Positions 53,140 through 61,896 of a DNA stretch of 64,000 bases are shown in pieces. The translations under genes were made by a program, and so were the position numbers. The notes beneath the pieces are model-generated. The model was not told the DNA's origin. It saw only the letters and a program-made list of their open reading frames with translations, and ran no database searches. Position 1 is the first letter of the stretch. Each line of letters opens with the position of its first letter. The DNA is from Polaribacter irgensii 23-P. Its GTDB lineage: Bacteria > Bacteroidota > Bacteroidia > Flavobacteriales > Flavobacteriaceae. The stretch spans positions 5,001 through 69,000 of the forward strand of contig NZ_CH724148.1 of the NCBI RefSeq assembly GCF_000153225.1. Reading direction: 5' to 3'.

Positions 53140-53245
53140 CATACTTTTTTGGTTTTTATTTTAAGACATCCGTGCAGCTAAAAACAGCCGTATCCATTTT
53201 CTCAATGAGATACTTTCAACCCCTATAAATAGGTGCAACAAAAAA

Positions 53246-53276
53246 TTGTGAAAACACATTCAAATTTTTACATTTG
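53246..53276 (+). promoter_or_regulatory. promoter of the YebC-family gene
   Basis: TTG (53246-53248), 20 bp, TACATTTG (53269-53276): a full Bacteroidota promoter 26 bp before the ATG. It is one of the best promoter matches in the window apart from the rRNA pair. Confidence 0.75.
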
Positions 53277-53302
53277 TGCAGTAATAAAAACGAAGATTAG
53301 AA

Positions 53303-54019
53303 ATGGGTAGAGCATTCGAACTTAGAAAAGGTCGTAAAATGAAACGTTGGTCAGCGATGGCAAAAACTTTTACTAGAATTGGTAAAGACATTGTCATGGC
53401 GATCAAAGATGGAGGTCCAAACCCCGATTCAAATTCTAGATTAAGAGCAGTCATGCAGAATGCAAAAGCTGCAAACATGCCAAAAGAAAACGTAGAGCGT
53501 GCCATAAAAAAAGCTACTGATAAGGATACTGCTGACTACAAAGAAGTCTTATTTGAGGGCTATGCACCGCATGGAATAGCACTTCTTTTAGAGACTGCCA
53601 CTGACAACAACAATAGAACAGTCGCCAATGTGCGTTCTGCCTTTAACAAATGCGATGGGAATTTAGGAACTTCTGGATCCGTTGTTTTTATGTTTGATCA
53701 TGTGTGTACTTTCACAATCAAAAAAGAAGACATTACCATTGATTTGGAAGAATTAGAGTTGGAACTGATTGACTTTGAAGTTGAAGAAGTTTTTGATGAT
53801 GAAGAAGGAATTATTATCTATGCTCCTTTTGAGCAATTTGGCGCTATTCAATCTTTCTTTGAAGAAGATAATGTTGAAATTTTATCCTCAGGATTTGAGA
53901 GAATTCCAACTACCACCTCGAAACTGTCAGAAGAGCAGCAGGCAGATGTAGAAAAGCTTTTAGAAAAATTAGAAGAAGACGAGGATGTACAGAATGTATA
54001 CCACTCAATGGAAATGTAA
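53303..54019 (+). CDS. YebC/PmpR family DNA-binding or translation-associated protein
   Basis: 238 residues. N-terminal GRAFELRKGRKMKRWSAMAKTFTRIGKDIVMAIKDGGPNPDSNSRLRAVMQNAKAANMPKENVERAIKKA is the family hallmark, followed by FEGYAPHGIALLLETATDNNNRTVANVR and GNLGTSGSVVFMF. Annotated as transcriptional regulators (PmpR, quorum-sensing control in Pseudomonas); some members (TACO1-like) are now linked to translation of proline-rich stretches. An acidic C-terminus (EDEDVQNVYHSMEM) is present. Convergent with menE, 6 bp away. Confidence 0.95.
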   Translation: MGRAFELRKGRKMKRWSAMAKTFTRIGKDIVMAIKDGGPNPDSNSRLRAVMQNAKAANMPKENVERAIKKATDKDTADYKEVLFEGYAPHGIALLLETATDNNNRTVANVRSAFNKCDGNLGTSGSVVFMFDHVCTFTIKKEDITIDLEELELELIDFEVEEVFDDEEGIIIYAPFEQFGAIQSFFEEDNVEILSSGFERIPTTTSKLSEEQQADVEKLLEKLEEDEDVQNVYHSMEM

Positions 54020-54025
54020 AATACA

Positions 54026-55102
54026 TTAATTAAAATTAATTAAATCTAATGTTTTTTTACGTTGGATTTTTTTTGTGGCTGTTTCCACAAAATGATCAAT
54101 AAAATATGTTTTTTTAGGAACTTCGAATTTGGACACTTCTGCCTTTTTAATGTCAAGGACACACGGCGGTCCTTCCACTACTAATACAAGCTTTTCACCT
54201 AAAACATCGTCTTGAATTCCTGCCACAAAAAAACGTTGCTTCATTATACTTCCTAATTTTTCCTCGATGCGCTCAGGGTATAATTTTATTCCACCAGAGT
54301 TAACGACATTGTCAAACCTTCCCAACCACTCAAATTGGGTATCCGAAATTAAACGAACCACATCATTCGTAAAAATAACCACATCTGAAATAGTTGTGTT
54401 CTTTAGTACCAAACAATTTCTTTCATCCTTATAAATCTCTGTTTGTGGCAGGGTTGTATAAAAGTCTTTGTGTAGTGATTGCTCACTTGCCCCCCTGTAA
54501 AGAGGGCTGAAATTATTCAATTTTTTAACGGCAATGTGTGTAATAGTTTCAGTCATACCGTAAGTTCCAAATACCGCTGTCACCACGTGTTGTAGTTTCT
54601 CTTGAAGGGTATGAGAGACGGCACCTCCTCCGATAATCAATTTTTTAATCCTGTGTATGTTGTCGATTGCATTTTCAGCCTGCATTGGCACCATTGCCGA
54701 AAAATCGTAAGCTTTAAAATTATCTTTTAAAGGGTTAGAATCTGCAGGACCTACATCTAGATGCCAACCTAAAGTAAGCGCCCTTACCAGCATCATTTTG
54801 CCCGCAATGTAAACTACTGGCAAACACAGCAGGGCACTTGTATTTTCATGTAATCCAAAGAAAACACCTGTGGCAATTGCAGAGTTCTGCATTTGACTTT
54901 TTTGTAACTTTATTTCTTTTGGTGTTCCAGTAGATCCTGAAGTCTTTACAAGAACATATTCCTTATTAGAAAACCATGCTTCTAAAAATTGATGTGTATC
55001 TATAGAAAGTTTGGATGTATAATTCAATAGATCATCCACCGAGGCAAACGAATTTGAATTTAATTTGAAATCTTTATGAAAATTAATATGCTTTAACTTC
55101 AT
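54026..55102 (-). CDS. menE: o-succinylbenzoate-CoA ligase MenE
   Basis: 358 residues, shorter than typical AMP-forming ligases, as in Bacteroidota MenE. AMP-binding core VLVKTSGSTGTPKEI (P-loop, about 50-64), then FGTYGMTETITHIA and WLGRFDNVVNSGGIKLYPERIEE near the C-terminus. It activates o-succinylbenzoate to the CoA ester in menaquinone synthesis, after MenC (two genes upstream). Start ATG 55102. The neighbouring menA and menC on the same strand support the assignment. Confidence 0.9.
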   Translation of the reverse strand: MKLKHINFHKDFKLNSNSFASVDDLLNYTSKLSIDTHQFLEAWFSNKEYVLVKTSGSTGTPKEIKLQKSQMQNSAIATGVFFGLHENTSALLCLPVVYIAGKMMLVRALTLGWHLDVGPADSNPLKDNFKAYDFSAMVPMQAENAIDNIHRIKKLIIGGGAVSHTLQEKLQHVVTAVFGTYGMTETITHIAVKKLNNFSPLYRGASEQSLHKDFYTTLPQTEIYKDERNCLVLKNTTISDVVIFTNDVVRLISDTQFEWLGRFDNVVNSGGIKLYPERIEEKLGSIMKQRFFVAGIQDDVLGEKLVLVVEGPPCVLDIKKAEVSKFEVPKKTYFIDHFVETATKKIQRKKTLDLINFN

Positions 55103-55121
55103 TTTGAATATGCGCTATTTT

Positions 55122-56060
55122 TTATAACCTACTTGGTCGTGTAATTTTACCTGATAGCTTTTCTTTCCAGTCTGTCCATCCATATTTTTTTGAGAATAAA
55201 AACAACATGAACGGGTATAAAATAAAAACCAGTAAGAACGTCTCCCACGTTGCTGAAGGTTCTGAAATATCAACATACAATGCGTCAGTTTGAAAAACAG
55301 TCCAATCTGTAGTTACAAGAAATGCCGCCGTAATATTATTAACGGCATGCAGACCTAAGGCAATCTCGGTTCCCTCGTCCATCAACGTTACAATACCAAA
55401 AAACAAACCAGTACCAATATAAAAAATCATTATGCTTTGACCTAACTTAGCAACTTCAGGATTTGTACCGTGTAATATTCCAAAAACCAAAGAGGTAATA
55501 ATTAGAGGAACCCATCTGTTTTTCACTAAAATTCCAATTCCTTGCATAAAATAACCTCTAAAAAGTAATTCTTCAAAACTTGTTTGGAATGGAATACAGA
55601 CAATAGAGATTGCCACTAAGATGAAAAAGGGAACTGCATTAAAATTCCAAGTGAAATTTTCTGGGGCTAAAAAAATAGAGATATAAGTCATTGCAACGGC
55701 TAAAAACCCCCAAACAAAAAAGCCATAAAAAAACCGTTTCCAATCTATTTTATCCCTGCTTGTTATTAAAGATGTAATGCTTCTGTTGTGAATATATTTT
55801 ACCGCAATTCCCAAAAAAACAAATCCTATAAAGAACATAAAGAGCGTCAAAAATAGCATGAGATTTTTGTCTAAACCGGCTGTCATAAAATTTTCTTGTG
55901 CAAAAGCTGTAAATTCACTTGCACTTTCAGATTTTGCCGCCACCGCAATAATCAATGGTAGAACACCTAATATTTGCCATCCAAAAAACACCAATAAGAT
56001 TGCAAATAACCAGTGATACCATTCATTTTTACCCTTATATGCTTGCTGTATAAAATTCAT
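55122..56060 (-). CDS. CPBP family intramembrane glutamic protease
   Basis: 312 residues with about seven to eight transmembrane helices. Catalytic motifs of the CPBP (Abi/CAAX-like) family: FEELLFRGYFMQGIG (paired Glu), LVFGILHGTN (His) and ALGLHAVNNITAAF (His/Asn). It cleaves within the membrane or matures other proteins; substrate unknown. It lies between menC (3 bp away) and menE (19 bp away), so it is co-transcribed with them, although a menaquinone-specific role is not evident. Confidence 0.88.
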   Translation of the reverse strand: MNFIQQAYKGKNEWYHWLFAILLVFFGWQILGVLPLIIAVAAKSESASEFTAFAQENFMTAGLDKNLMLFLTLFMFFIGFVFLGIAVKYIHNRSITSLITSRDKIDWKRFFYGFFVWGFLAVAMTYISIFLAPENFTWNFNAVPFFILVAISIVCIPFQTSFEELLFRGYFMQGIGILVKNRWVPLIITSLVFGILHGTNPEVAKLGQSIMIFYIGTGLFFGIVTLMDEGTEIALGLHAVNNITAAFLVTTDWTVFQTDALYVDISEPSATWETFLLVFILYPFMLFLFSKKYGWTDWKEKLSGKITRPSRL

Positions 56061-56063
56061 TTT

Positions 56064-57104
56064 TTAATTTATATTAAAACTCCAGTTTTTAGAATTATTG
56101 TAGTGCAATCTCCCTTTTTCAACTTCTAACGGGCTCTCAAAATTATTGCTAAACAAATTCCCTGTTCCTAAACCTTGTGGCAATTCATTCTTTAAGGTAT
56201 GTGTAAATTGCGCAATTGCATTCAACCCAATATTACTTTCCAATGCGGAGGTAATCCACCACTTTATTTGTTCACTTTCCACAATCTGTATCCATTCTTT
56301 ACTTCCGCCAAAACCTCCAACCAGACTTGGCTTTAATATAATAAATTGTGGCTTTATCATTTGTATCAGCTTCTTTTTTTCCGCTCTCGCAAACACGCCT
56401 ATTAATTCCTCGTCTAATGCGATCGCTAGTGGCGTTTTTTCGCATAACCAAGCCATCTCTTCCAATTGCCCTTGTTGAATTGGCTGCTCAATAGAATGCA
56501 GTGATAAATCTGATAGTATTTTTAATTTCTCCAATGCATTTTGTGGATTAAAGGCTCCGTTAGCATCCACCCTTAACTCAATCTCTTTAGAAGAAAACTC
56601 GCTTCTAATCACTTTTAATAAAGCCACTTCAGCGTCAAAATCAATAGCACCTATTTTCATTTTAATACACGAAAATCCAGATTTTAATTTTTCTTGAATC
56701 TGTTCTTTCATAAACTGCTGATCTCCCATCCAAACCAAACCATTGATAGGAATACTATGCGTTCCTTTTGTAAACTCTGAAGGAAACAATTCGAATTTAT
56801 CTTGACTTTGTAAAGACAAAAAAGCTTGTTCTAAACCAAACTGGATTGAAGGAAAGTTTATAAACTCGACTAGTAGTTGCTCTAAACCGATCTGTATGTT
56901 CTTGCAAGCCCAGCTCATTTTTTCTTCATAATTGGAAACGTCATCAATACTCAGTCCTCGAAACAAACCAGTCTCTCCAATTCCTACTTTACCCTGATCT
57001 TCTAAAATAAAAAACCATGTTTCTTTTGTTCTTAAAACTCCACGAGAGGTCCCACTTGGATTTTTAAAATTTAGAAGGTATTTCTTATATGCTGCTTTTA
57101 TCAA
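56064..57104 (-). CDS. menC: o-succinylbenzoate synthase MenC
   Basis: 346 residues of the enolase superfamily. Dehydrates SHCHC to o-succinylbenzoate. Acid-base Lys in FSCIKMKIGAIDFD (KxK, about 145-155), metal ligands in ELRVDANGAF (Asp), IEQPI (Glu) and LDEEL (Asp), and second Lys in FIILKPSLVGGF. The N-terminal capping domain has GIGETGLFRGLSID. It belongs to the men gene run between SRPBCC and CPBP genes. Confidence 0.92.
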   Translation of the reverse strand: MIKAAYKKYLLNFKNPSGTSRGVLRTKETWFFILEDQGKVGIGETGLFRGLSIDDVSNYEEKMSWACKNIQIGLEQLLVEFINFPSIQFGLEQAFLSLQSQDKFELFPSEFTKGTHSIPINGLVWMGDQQFMKEQIQEKLKSGFSCIKMKIGAIDFDAEVALLKVIRSEFSSKEIELRVDANGAFNPQNALEKLKILSDLSLHSIEQPIQQGQLEEMAWLCEKTPLAIALDEELIGVFARAEKKKLIQMIKPQFIILKPSLVGGFGGSKEWIQIVESEQIKWWITSALESNIGLNAIAQFTHTLKNELPQGLGTGNLFSNNFESPLEVEKGRLHYNNSKNWSFNIN

Positions 57105-57163
57105 AATGCTACTATTTATATGAATATAATGGGAATTATAAACTGCAATCTATAAAACAAATT

Positions 57164-57682
57164 TCACCTTTTTGCTTCTATATATTTCTTAAAATTCTCC
57201 AGATATGATTGGTCTTGCGCACGAAAAGTTCCCTTAAAATAGGGAAACATACACCCCATCAAAAAAGACTCACTCTGGCAACTAGCCTGCAAACTAATTC
57301 GCGTTTTTCCGTTTTCTCTCGTAAAAATAAAATCATCTTTTTTAAGCATATTTTCTGCGTCATAAAATAAAGTGATCTTCTCATTTGGCACATATGCCAC
57401 GATTTTTTTTGTCATCACAATTTCCTGCCCTTGATTTAAAACAACCACCTTGTAGGCACTCCCTGCAACACCAATATTGTTCTGAAAAACTTCGATTGAC
57501 TTAATTTCTGGAATCCAATTTTTAACACTGTCCATTTGTGTGAAACTTTCAAAAACAGCTTCAATTGGCCTCTCTACAAGTACTTTGGCTGTATAACTAG
57601 TATCTCTTATTACCAAGCCAGTTGCTAAAAAACCAAGCACAAATATCGAAATAATGATTAAAATTACTCTTATTGTTTTCAT
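57164..57682 (-). CDS. membrane-anchored SRPBCC family protein
   Basis: 172 residues. One N-terminal hydrophobic segment (TIRVILIIISIFVLGFLATGL) then a START/Bet v1-like (SRPBCC) domain starting SYTAKVLVERPIEAVFESFTQMDSVKNWIPEIKSIEVF and closing MFPYFKGTFRAQDQSYLENFKKYIEAK. Such domains bind hydrophobic ligands. Its place between menA and menC suggests, but does not show, a link to quinone or lipid handling. The signal-like helix probably keeps it tethered to the membrane or exported. Confidence 0.75.
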   Translation of the reverse strand: MKTIRVILIIISIFVLGFLATGLVIRDTSYTAKVLVERPIEAVFESFTQMDSVKNWIPEIKSIEVFQNNIGVAGSAYKVVVLNQGQEIVMTKKIVAYVPNEKITLFYDAENMLKKDDFIFTRENGKTRISLQASCQSESFLMGCMFPYFKGTFRAQDQSYLENFKKYIEAKR

Positions 57683-57737
57683 AGATCTATTCTTATTTTT
57701 TCCGTACCACTAGTGAGTAATCTTGTTTCCCTTATTT

Positions 57738-58667
57738 TTAAAAAAACTGCCCAATTCCAAAAAGCACAGCAAACAAGAAGGTGCTCAATGCTACTTTTTT
57801 TAACTCTCCATCCAAAGCTGCAGGAACCACATTTTCTGATACTGTAATCATGTTTTTAAAGAGTGGAATAAAAGCCACTAAAAAAAGTAATTGATAGATA
57901 GAACGATAATCTAAAAATACATACGTCAACGCGGCAACAAGTGCAGTTAACACTAAAAAATAATGATATATTTTTGCTTTATCGAACCCTAACTTTACCA
58001 CCATTGTGTTTTTATTGTTCTTTTTATCTTCCTCACGATCTCGCAAATTATTTAAATTTAAAACAGCTGTGCTTAAAAGACCGACTGAAAACGCCGGTAA
58101 AAAGATGAGAGCTTGTAGCTGTTTTGTGTATAAAAAATAACAGCCTACCACACTTAAAAGTCCAAAAAAGACAAAGACAAAGACATCTCCAAAACCACTA
58201 TAGCCGTATGCTGAATTCCCTACTGTATATTTTATAGCTGCCGCAATAGAGGCCACTCCTAAACCAAAAAACAGAAAAGAAAATCCGAAGTTCTCACTAC
58301 CAAAAGAAACATAAATCAGCAACAGCGCAAAAAATAATGTAAGCACTGTAGTCACTACCATTGCGTTTTTCATTTGTCTCGGCGAAATTGCCCCCGATGA
58401 AACCATCCTTGCTTCTCCAATTCTATTTTTATCAGCCCCTCTTATTCCGTCGCCATAATCATTGGCAAAATTTGACAGTACTTGAAAACCAATGGTTGTC
58501 AAAATTGCCAGCCAAAAAATGGAGGTTTCCCAAACAGAGTTTCGTATACTACCTTCAGATAGTTTATTCAAAAATTCATTCCCCAGATAACTACCTACAA
58601 TAATTCCGGAAATAGACAACGGCAGTGTTCTCAAACGTGCCGCTTTAATATAACTTTTTACATCCAT
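57738..58667 (-). CDS. menA: 1,4-dihydroxy-2-naphthoate polyprenyltransferase MenA
   Basis: 309 residues, eight to nine transmembrane helices of the UbiA superfamily. The two Asp-rich prenyl-diphosphate motifs are NFANDYGDGIRGADKNR (about 66-82) and NLNNLRDREEDKKNNKNT (about 204-221). It attaches the polyprenyl tail to DHNA in the inner membrane. The start overlaps the preceding PH-domain gene by 10 bp, so it is translationally coupled to it. Menaquinone is the usual respiratory quinone of Flavobacteriaceae. Confidence 0.94.
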   Translation of the reverse strand: MDVKSYIKAARLRTLPLSISGIIVGSYLGNEFLNKLSEGSIRNSVWETSIFWLAILTTIGFQVLSNFANDYGDGIRGADKNRIGEARMVSSGAISPRQMKNAMVVTTVLTLFFALLLIYVSFGSENFGFSFLFFGLGVASIAAAIKYTVGNSAYGYSGFGDVFVFVFFGLLSVVGCYFLYTKQLQALIFLPAFSVGLLSTAVLNLNNLRDREEDKKNNKNTMVVKLGFDKAKIYHYFLVLTALVAALTYVFLDYRSIYQLLFLVAFIPLFKNMITVSENVVPAALDGELKKVALSTFLFAVLFGIGQFF

Positions 58668-60154
58668 GACTTTATACTGGTTTCCACTTTAAACAAGGTA
58701 TAATTATAAATTTCTTGCGCACTTTCCATCGAAATACACGGAATTTTTATTTTTCCAGAAGCAGTTTGAAAAACGACATCTACCACTTCTCTATTCGCCT
58801 GCAATATGGTTTGTTTTAACTGTATGTTCTGAACTTTAAAAAAAGGCAAATACGTTCGATGTGTTTCTATGCTTCCCGAATTTAATACGAGTATATTCTC
58901 ATTAAAATAATAATACCGTTTTCTATATTGTAATTCTACAAAGAATACCACAATAGGAAACAATATAAGATTGACTAAGAAAATCCAAATACCTAGTTGA
59001 GAAACTACAAATAGCACGTTTAAAGCCACTAAAAAAACAATACTTCTTAGGTACATCCTAAATTTAAAATACACATTTGAAAAATTTTTCTTTTCAGCTT
59101 CCAAAATTTCATTCGGAAAAAGCAAGTTTGTAATTATCGCTATTTGCTCTTTTTTACAGCCTACTATCTTAATAATTTTATCTTGCTTCTTCTTCACTTT
59201 TCCGCTGACTGCTTGCTTAAATGTAATGAAAGAGATCCCTAACTTCTTTTTTATTGGATTGTGAGAAATTGTAATGTGCTGTACTTTATCTTTCTTTAAA
59301 ACGATAGACTTTTTAGTTATTAGACCTTGATAAATCTCCAAAGCATTGTCCTTTAAATAAACCCTTAAATTAAAATGTCTTAACAATACACGCACCACAG
59401 AGCTCACGACCGCAATTATAGTTAAAAACAGCAGCAGCCCAATAATTAAAAAAACACTGCTCTGTAAAGCAGAACTGTTTTTAAAAATATAATTATCCAA
59501 TACTTCCTGCTTTCCTAAACCGTTAGAAATTTCACTAATTTGTTGGTAAAAACCGACGAGAATCGCAAATAGTAGCACTAAACTTTGCAAATGATTTTCG
59601 GTAAGGCTCACTTTGATTAAGGCGCTTAAACCAACCTTTAATAAAGGTGATTTATTTTCCTTAGCCTCTGCTTTAAAAGCGTTTACATCAATAGTAACCC
59701 TATCCTTCAAAGCACTTGCTTCTGCAAATGACAACGCTTTAATTGAAATCTCCGCTTTACTGGATCCGGCAGTCTCAATATTTACTTCGTGAACATTAAT
59801 TAATTGCTGAATGACATTTTGCTTGAAATTAATATTCTGGATTCTGTCAAAGGGAATGGAAGTGCTTGTCTTTTTCAAAATTCCCTTTTCTAAAATAAAA
59901 TGCTGATTTTCTATTTTAAATTGAAAGTTTTTAAAAATTAAAAAGGCTCTTATTAAAAAAAACAAAAGCAATCCGCCAACACTCAAATAAATATAAAAAA
60001 CTGTGGATTCTGATATGTTTGAAAATTTTTGAAGAAAGATTACAAGGAGCAACCAAAACGCTTTGAGCGCCGTGTATATTAAATTCAGATAAATCACAAG
60101 AATTCCTTTTTTAGACTGCCTTCTAAATTGGCTAAAATTCTCTGTGCTATCCAT
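58658..60154 (-). CDS. bacterial PH-domain (YdbT-like) membrane protein
   Basis: 498 residues with several transmembrane segments in pairs (about 20-70, 180-250, 365-420) alternating with soluble PH-like (bPH_2) domains. Repeat motifs TSIPFDRIQNINFKQNVIQQLINVHEV, IVLKKDKVQHITISHNPIKKKLGI and LPFFKVQNIQLKQTILQANREVVDV each carry the RIQxI/VQxI core, so there are probably three bPH_2 domains. It overlaps the smaller YdbS-like gene (8 bp) and menA (10 bp). Function unknown; YdbS/YdbT pairs are widespread and membrane-linked. Confidence 0.88.
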   Translation of the reverse strand: MDSTENFSQFRRQSKKGILVIYLNLIYTALKAFWLLLVIFLQKFSNISESTVFYIYLSVGGLLLFFLIRAFLIFKNFQFKIENQHFILEKGILKKTSTSIPFDRIQNINFKQNVIQQLINVHEVNIETAGSSKAEISIKALSFAEASALKDRVTIDVNAFKAEAKENKSPLLKVGLSALIKVSLTENHLQSLVLLFAILVGFYQQISEISNGLGKQEVLDNYIFKNSSALQSSVFLIIGLLLFLTIIAVVSSVVRVLLRHFNLRVYLKDNALEIYQGLITKKSIVLKKDKVQHITISHNPIKKKLGISFITFKQAVSGKVKKKQDKIIKIVGCKKEQIAIITNLLFPNEILEAEKKNFSNVYFKFRMYLRSIVFLVALNVLFVVSQLGIWIFLVNLILFPIVVFFVELQYRKRYYYFNENILVLNSGSIETHRTYLPFFKVQNIQLKQTILQANREVVDVVFQTASGKIKIPCISMESAQEIYNYTLFKVETSIKSWM

Positions 60155-60656
60155 CGATTTTGGTACTAATAAATTCCTTTATTTGTTCTGCTTCCTCTTT
60201 TAAAAGTCCAGGAACTTTTAAATCGTCGCTACTATCACCTGCTGTAAACACGCTCAAAGAAACAAAACCGAAGTAACGCGCAATCGGACCCTGATCTATT
60301 TCTACGTGCTGTATCCTGTTAAAAGGAACCGTTGTTAAGCTTTGTAACAAAACCCCTTTCTTATAAGAAATATCTTTCTCTCTAACCGCGTACTTCCTTT
60401 TTTTAAAGCCAATGACTTTCAAAAATAACACGGTAATAAACGCGAGTGATAAAAGAGTATATAGCCAAAAAACATCAAAATTTAGTATTACAACAGCTTT
60501 ATAATTAATGATAAAAGCCACTAAAAATAATGCCACGAAAAGCAAGGTCGTTTGGATTACAATTACTTTAAAATACTTGTTATGAATTGACTTAAAATCA
60601 ATTTTCGCAACCTCTGGAAACGTAGTAACGGTATTGTTTTGAAAAAAATCTGGCAT
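60147..60656 (-). CDS. bacterial PH-domain (YdbS-like) membrane protein
   Basis: 169 residues. Two transmembrane helices (about 30-80) followed by one bPH_2 domain with TVPFNRIQHVEIDQGPIARYFGFVSLSVFTAGDSSDDLKVPGLLKEEAEQIKEFI, the most conserved form of the family. The start is 5 bp from the stop of the SPOR-like lipoprotein gene, and the stop overlaps the larger PH-domain gene. The pair probably forms one membrane complex. Confidence 0.87.
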   Translation of the reverse strand: MPDFFQNNTVTTFPEVAKIDFKSIHNKYFKVIVIQTTLLFVALFLVAFIINYKAVVILNFDVFWLYTLLSLAFITVLFLKVIGFKKRKYAVREKDISYKKGVLLQSLTTVPFNRIQHVEIDQGPIARYFGFVSLSVFTAGDSSDDLKVPGLLKEEAEQIKEFISTKIDG

Positions 60657-60661
60657 GAAAA

Positions 60662-61039
60662 TTAGTAGAGTAAAGCTTCCGTTATTGATATTGGTGCATT
60701 GTTTAGCAACGCCTGTACAAAAACACCTTTGTGTTTTCTGTTTAGTTGCTTTTTGTGGGCAGTAGCTTCTTTGTACGTTTGAAAAGCCCCAATCCTATAT
60801 TTAAAGAAGGTACCTTCTTCATAAACATTTACATTTTCTATGACTTCAAGTTTTTTATATTCTTTTTTACATGCGGCTATTTGTACTGTAAAAATTAGTG
60901 CTTCTTCCAGTTTCACAGGCTCTTTCAAAAGTACTACTTCCTTTTCTGGAGTGGTATCGGAAGGAGTCTCTTTTTTCTTTTCATCTTTAACACATGAAAA
61001 AAAAACTAAACAAAATACTGCTAAAAATATCTTTTTCAT
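60662..61039 (-). CDS. SPOR-like lipoprotein
   Basis: 125 residues. Lipoprotein signal with lipobox LVFFSC (Cys about 16), an acidic/Lys-rich linker, then a SPOR-type fold (FTVQIAACKKEYKKLEVIENVNVYEEGTFFKYRIGAFQTYKEATAHKKQL). SPOR domains bind glycan strands lacking stem peptides, often at division sites. The pattern VQIAA...YRIGxFxxYxEA is good but short. It starts one base after the Fe-S protein gene stop. Confidence 0.8.
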   Translation of the reverse strand: MKKIFLAVFCLVFFSCVKDEKKKETPSDTTPEKEVVLLKEPVKLEEALIFTVQIAACKKEYKKLEVIENVNVYEEGTFFKYRIGAFQTYKEATAHKKQLNRKHKGVFVQALLNNAPISITEALLY

Positions 61040-61040
61040 C

Positions 61041-61820
61041 TTATAAGTTGTTTGCTTCTGCGATTAATTCTGCAATGTCTTTCACCACAACGGCTGCTTC
61101 TTTTTCTTTGAACTTAATTCCGTCTGTCATCATTGTGTTGCAATATGGACAGCCAGTAGCAATGATGTCTGGTTTTGTTTCTAAAGCTTCTTCTGTTCTT
61201 AGAATGTTTACTTCTTTGTCTCCTGCCTCTGCATCCTTAAACATTTGGGCACCCCCTGCCCCGCAACACAAGGCAGATCTTTTATTGCGTTTCATCTCTG
61301 TTAAATTCACGCCAAGTCTCTTAATTAAATCTCTTGGAGATTCGTAAATATCATTTCCCCTCCCTAAATAACAAGGATCGTGAAAGGTCACTCTTTTTCC
61401 TTGAAGTGTGGTTTGATCGATTTTCAAACGGCCTTCAGCAATTAAATTTTGTATGAATTGCGTATGATGATAAACTTCATATGTCCCCCCTAAACTTGGA
61501 TATTCATTCTTTAAAGTATTGAAAGAATGCGGATCACAAGTCACAATTTTTTTGACTTCATATCCGTTTAAAACCTCGATATTCATCATTGCCTGCATCT
61601 GAAACAAAAACTCATTTCCAGCTCTTTTAGCAGCGTCACCAGTAGAAGACTCTTCAACTCCTAGGACCGCAAAATCTACCTTTGCCTGCTGTAATATTTT
61701 TACAAATGCCCTTGTTATTTTTTTCGCTCTATCGTCATAACTTCCTGCTGCACCCACCCAAAACAACACTTCTGGTTGTTTTCCCTGAGCCATCATATCT
61801 GCCATTGTAGGTACTATCAT
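61041..61820 (-). CDS. HdrB/LutA-like CCG-domain Fe-S protein
   Basis: 259 residues. Two CCG-type Cys motifs characteristic of heterodisulfide-reductase subunit B: VTFHDPCYLGRGNDIY (with later LCCGAGGAQMF), and GATGCPYCNTMMTD-like ATGCPYCNTMM near the C-terminus. N-terminal MADMMAQGKQPEVLFWVGAAGSYD is typical of the flavobacterial homologues. It likely holds an unusual [4Fe-4S] cluster and works with the larger Fe-S protein 76 bp upstream. The donor and acceptor are unknown; lactate/glycolate oxidation or disulfide reduction are possibilities. Confidence 0.88.
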   Translation of the reverse strand: MIVPTMADMMAQGKQPEVLFWVGAAGSYDDRAKKITRAFVKILQQAKVDFAVLGVEESSTGDAAKRAGNEFLFQMQAMMNIEVLNGYEVKKIVTCDPHSFNTLKNEYPSLGGTYEVYHHTQFIQNLIAEGRLKIDQTTLQGKRVTFHDPCYLGRGNDIYESPRDLIKRLGVNLTEMKRNKRSALCCGAGGAQMFKDAEAGDKEVNILRTEEALETKPDIIATGCPYCNTMMTDGIKFKEKEAAVVVKDIAELIAEANNL

Positions 61821-61896
61821 ATTTTTAGCTTTGTGTTTCTTGTGTTATATGTGAAGTTTATTCAACTTCTATTTAAACGTGTCTTTTAAAATTTGT

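Noticed and set aside
54020..54045. Inverted repeat TTAATTAAAATTAATTAA at the yebC/menE junction
   Set aside because: A/T-only, within the menE end, with no GC stem; not a convincing terminator.
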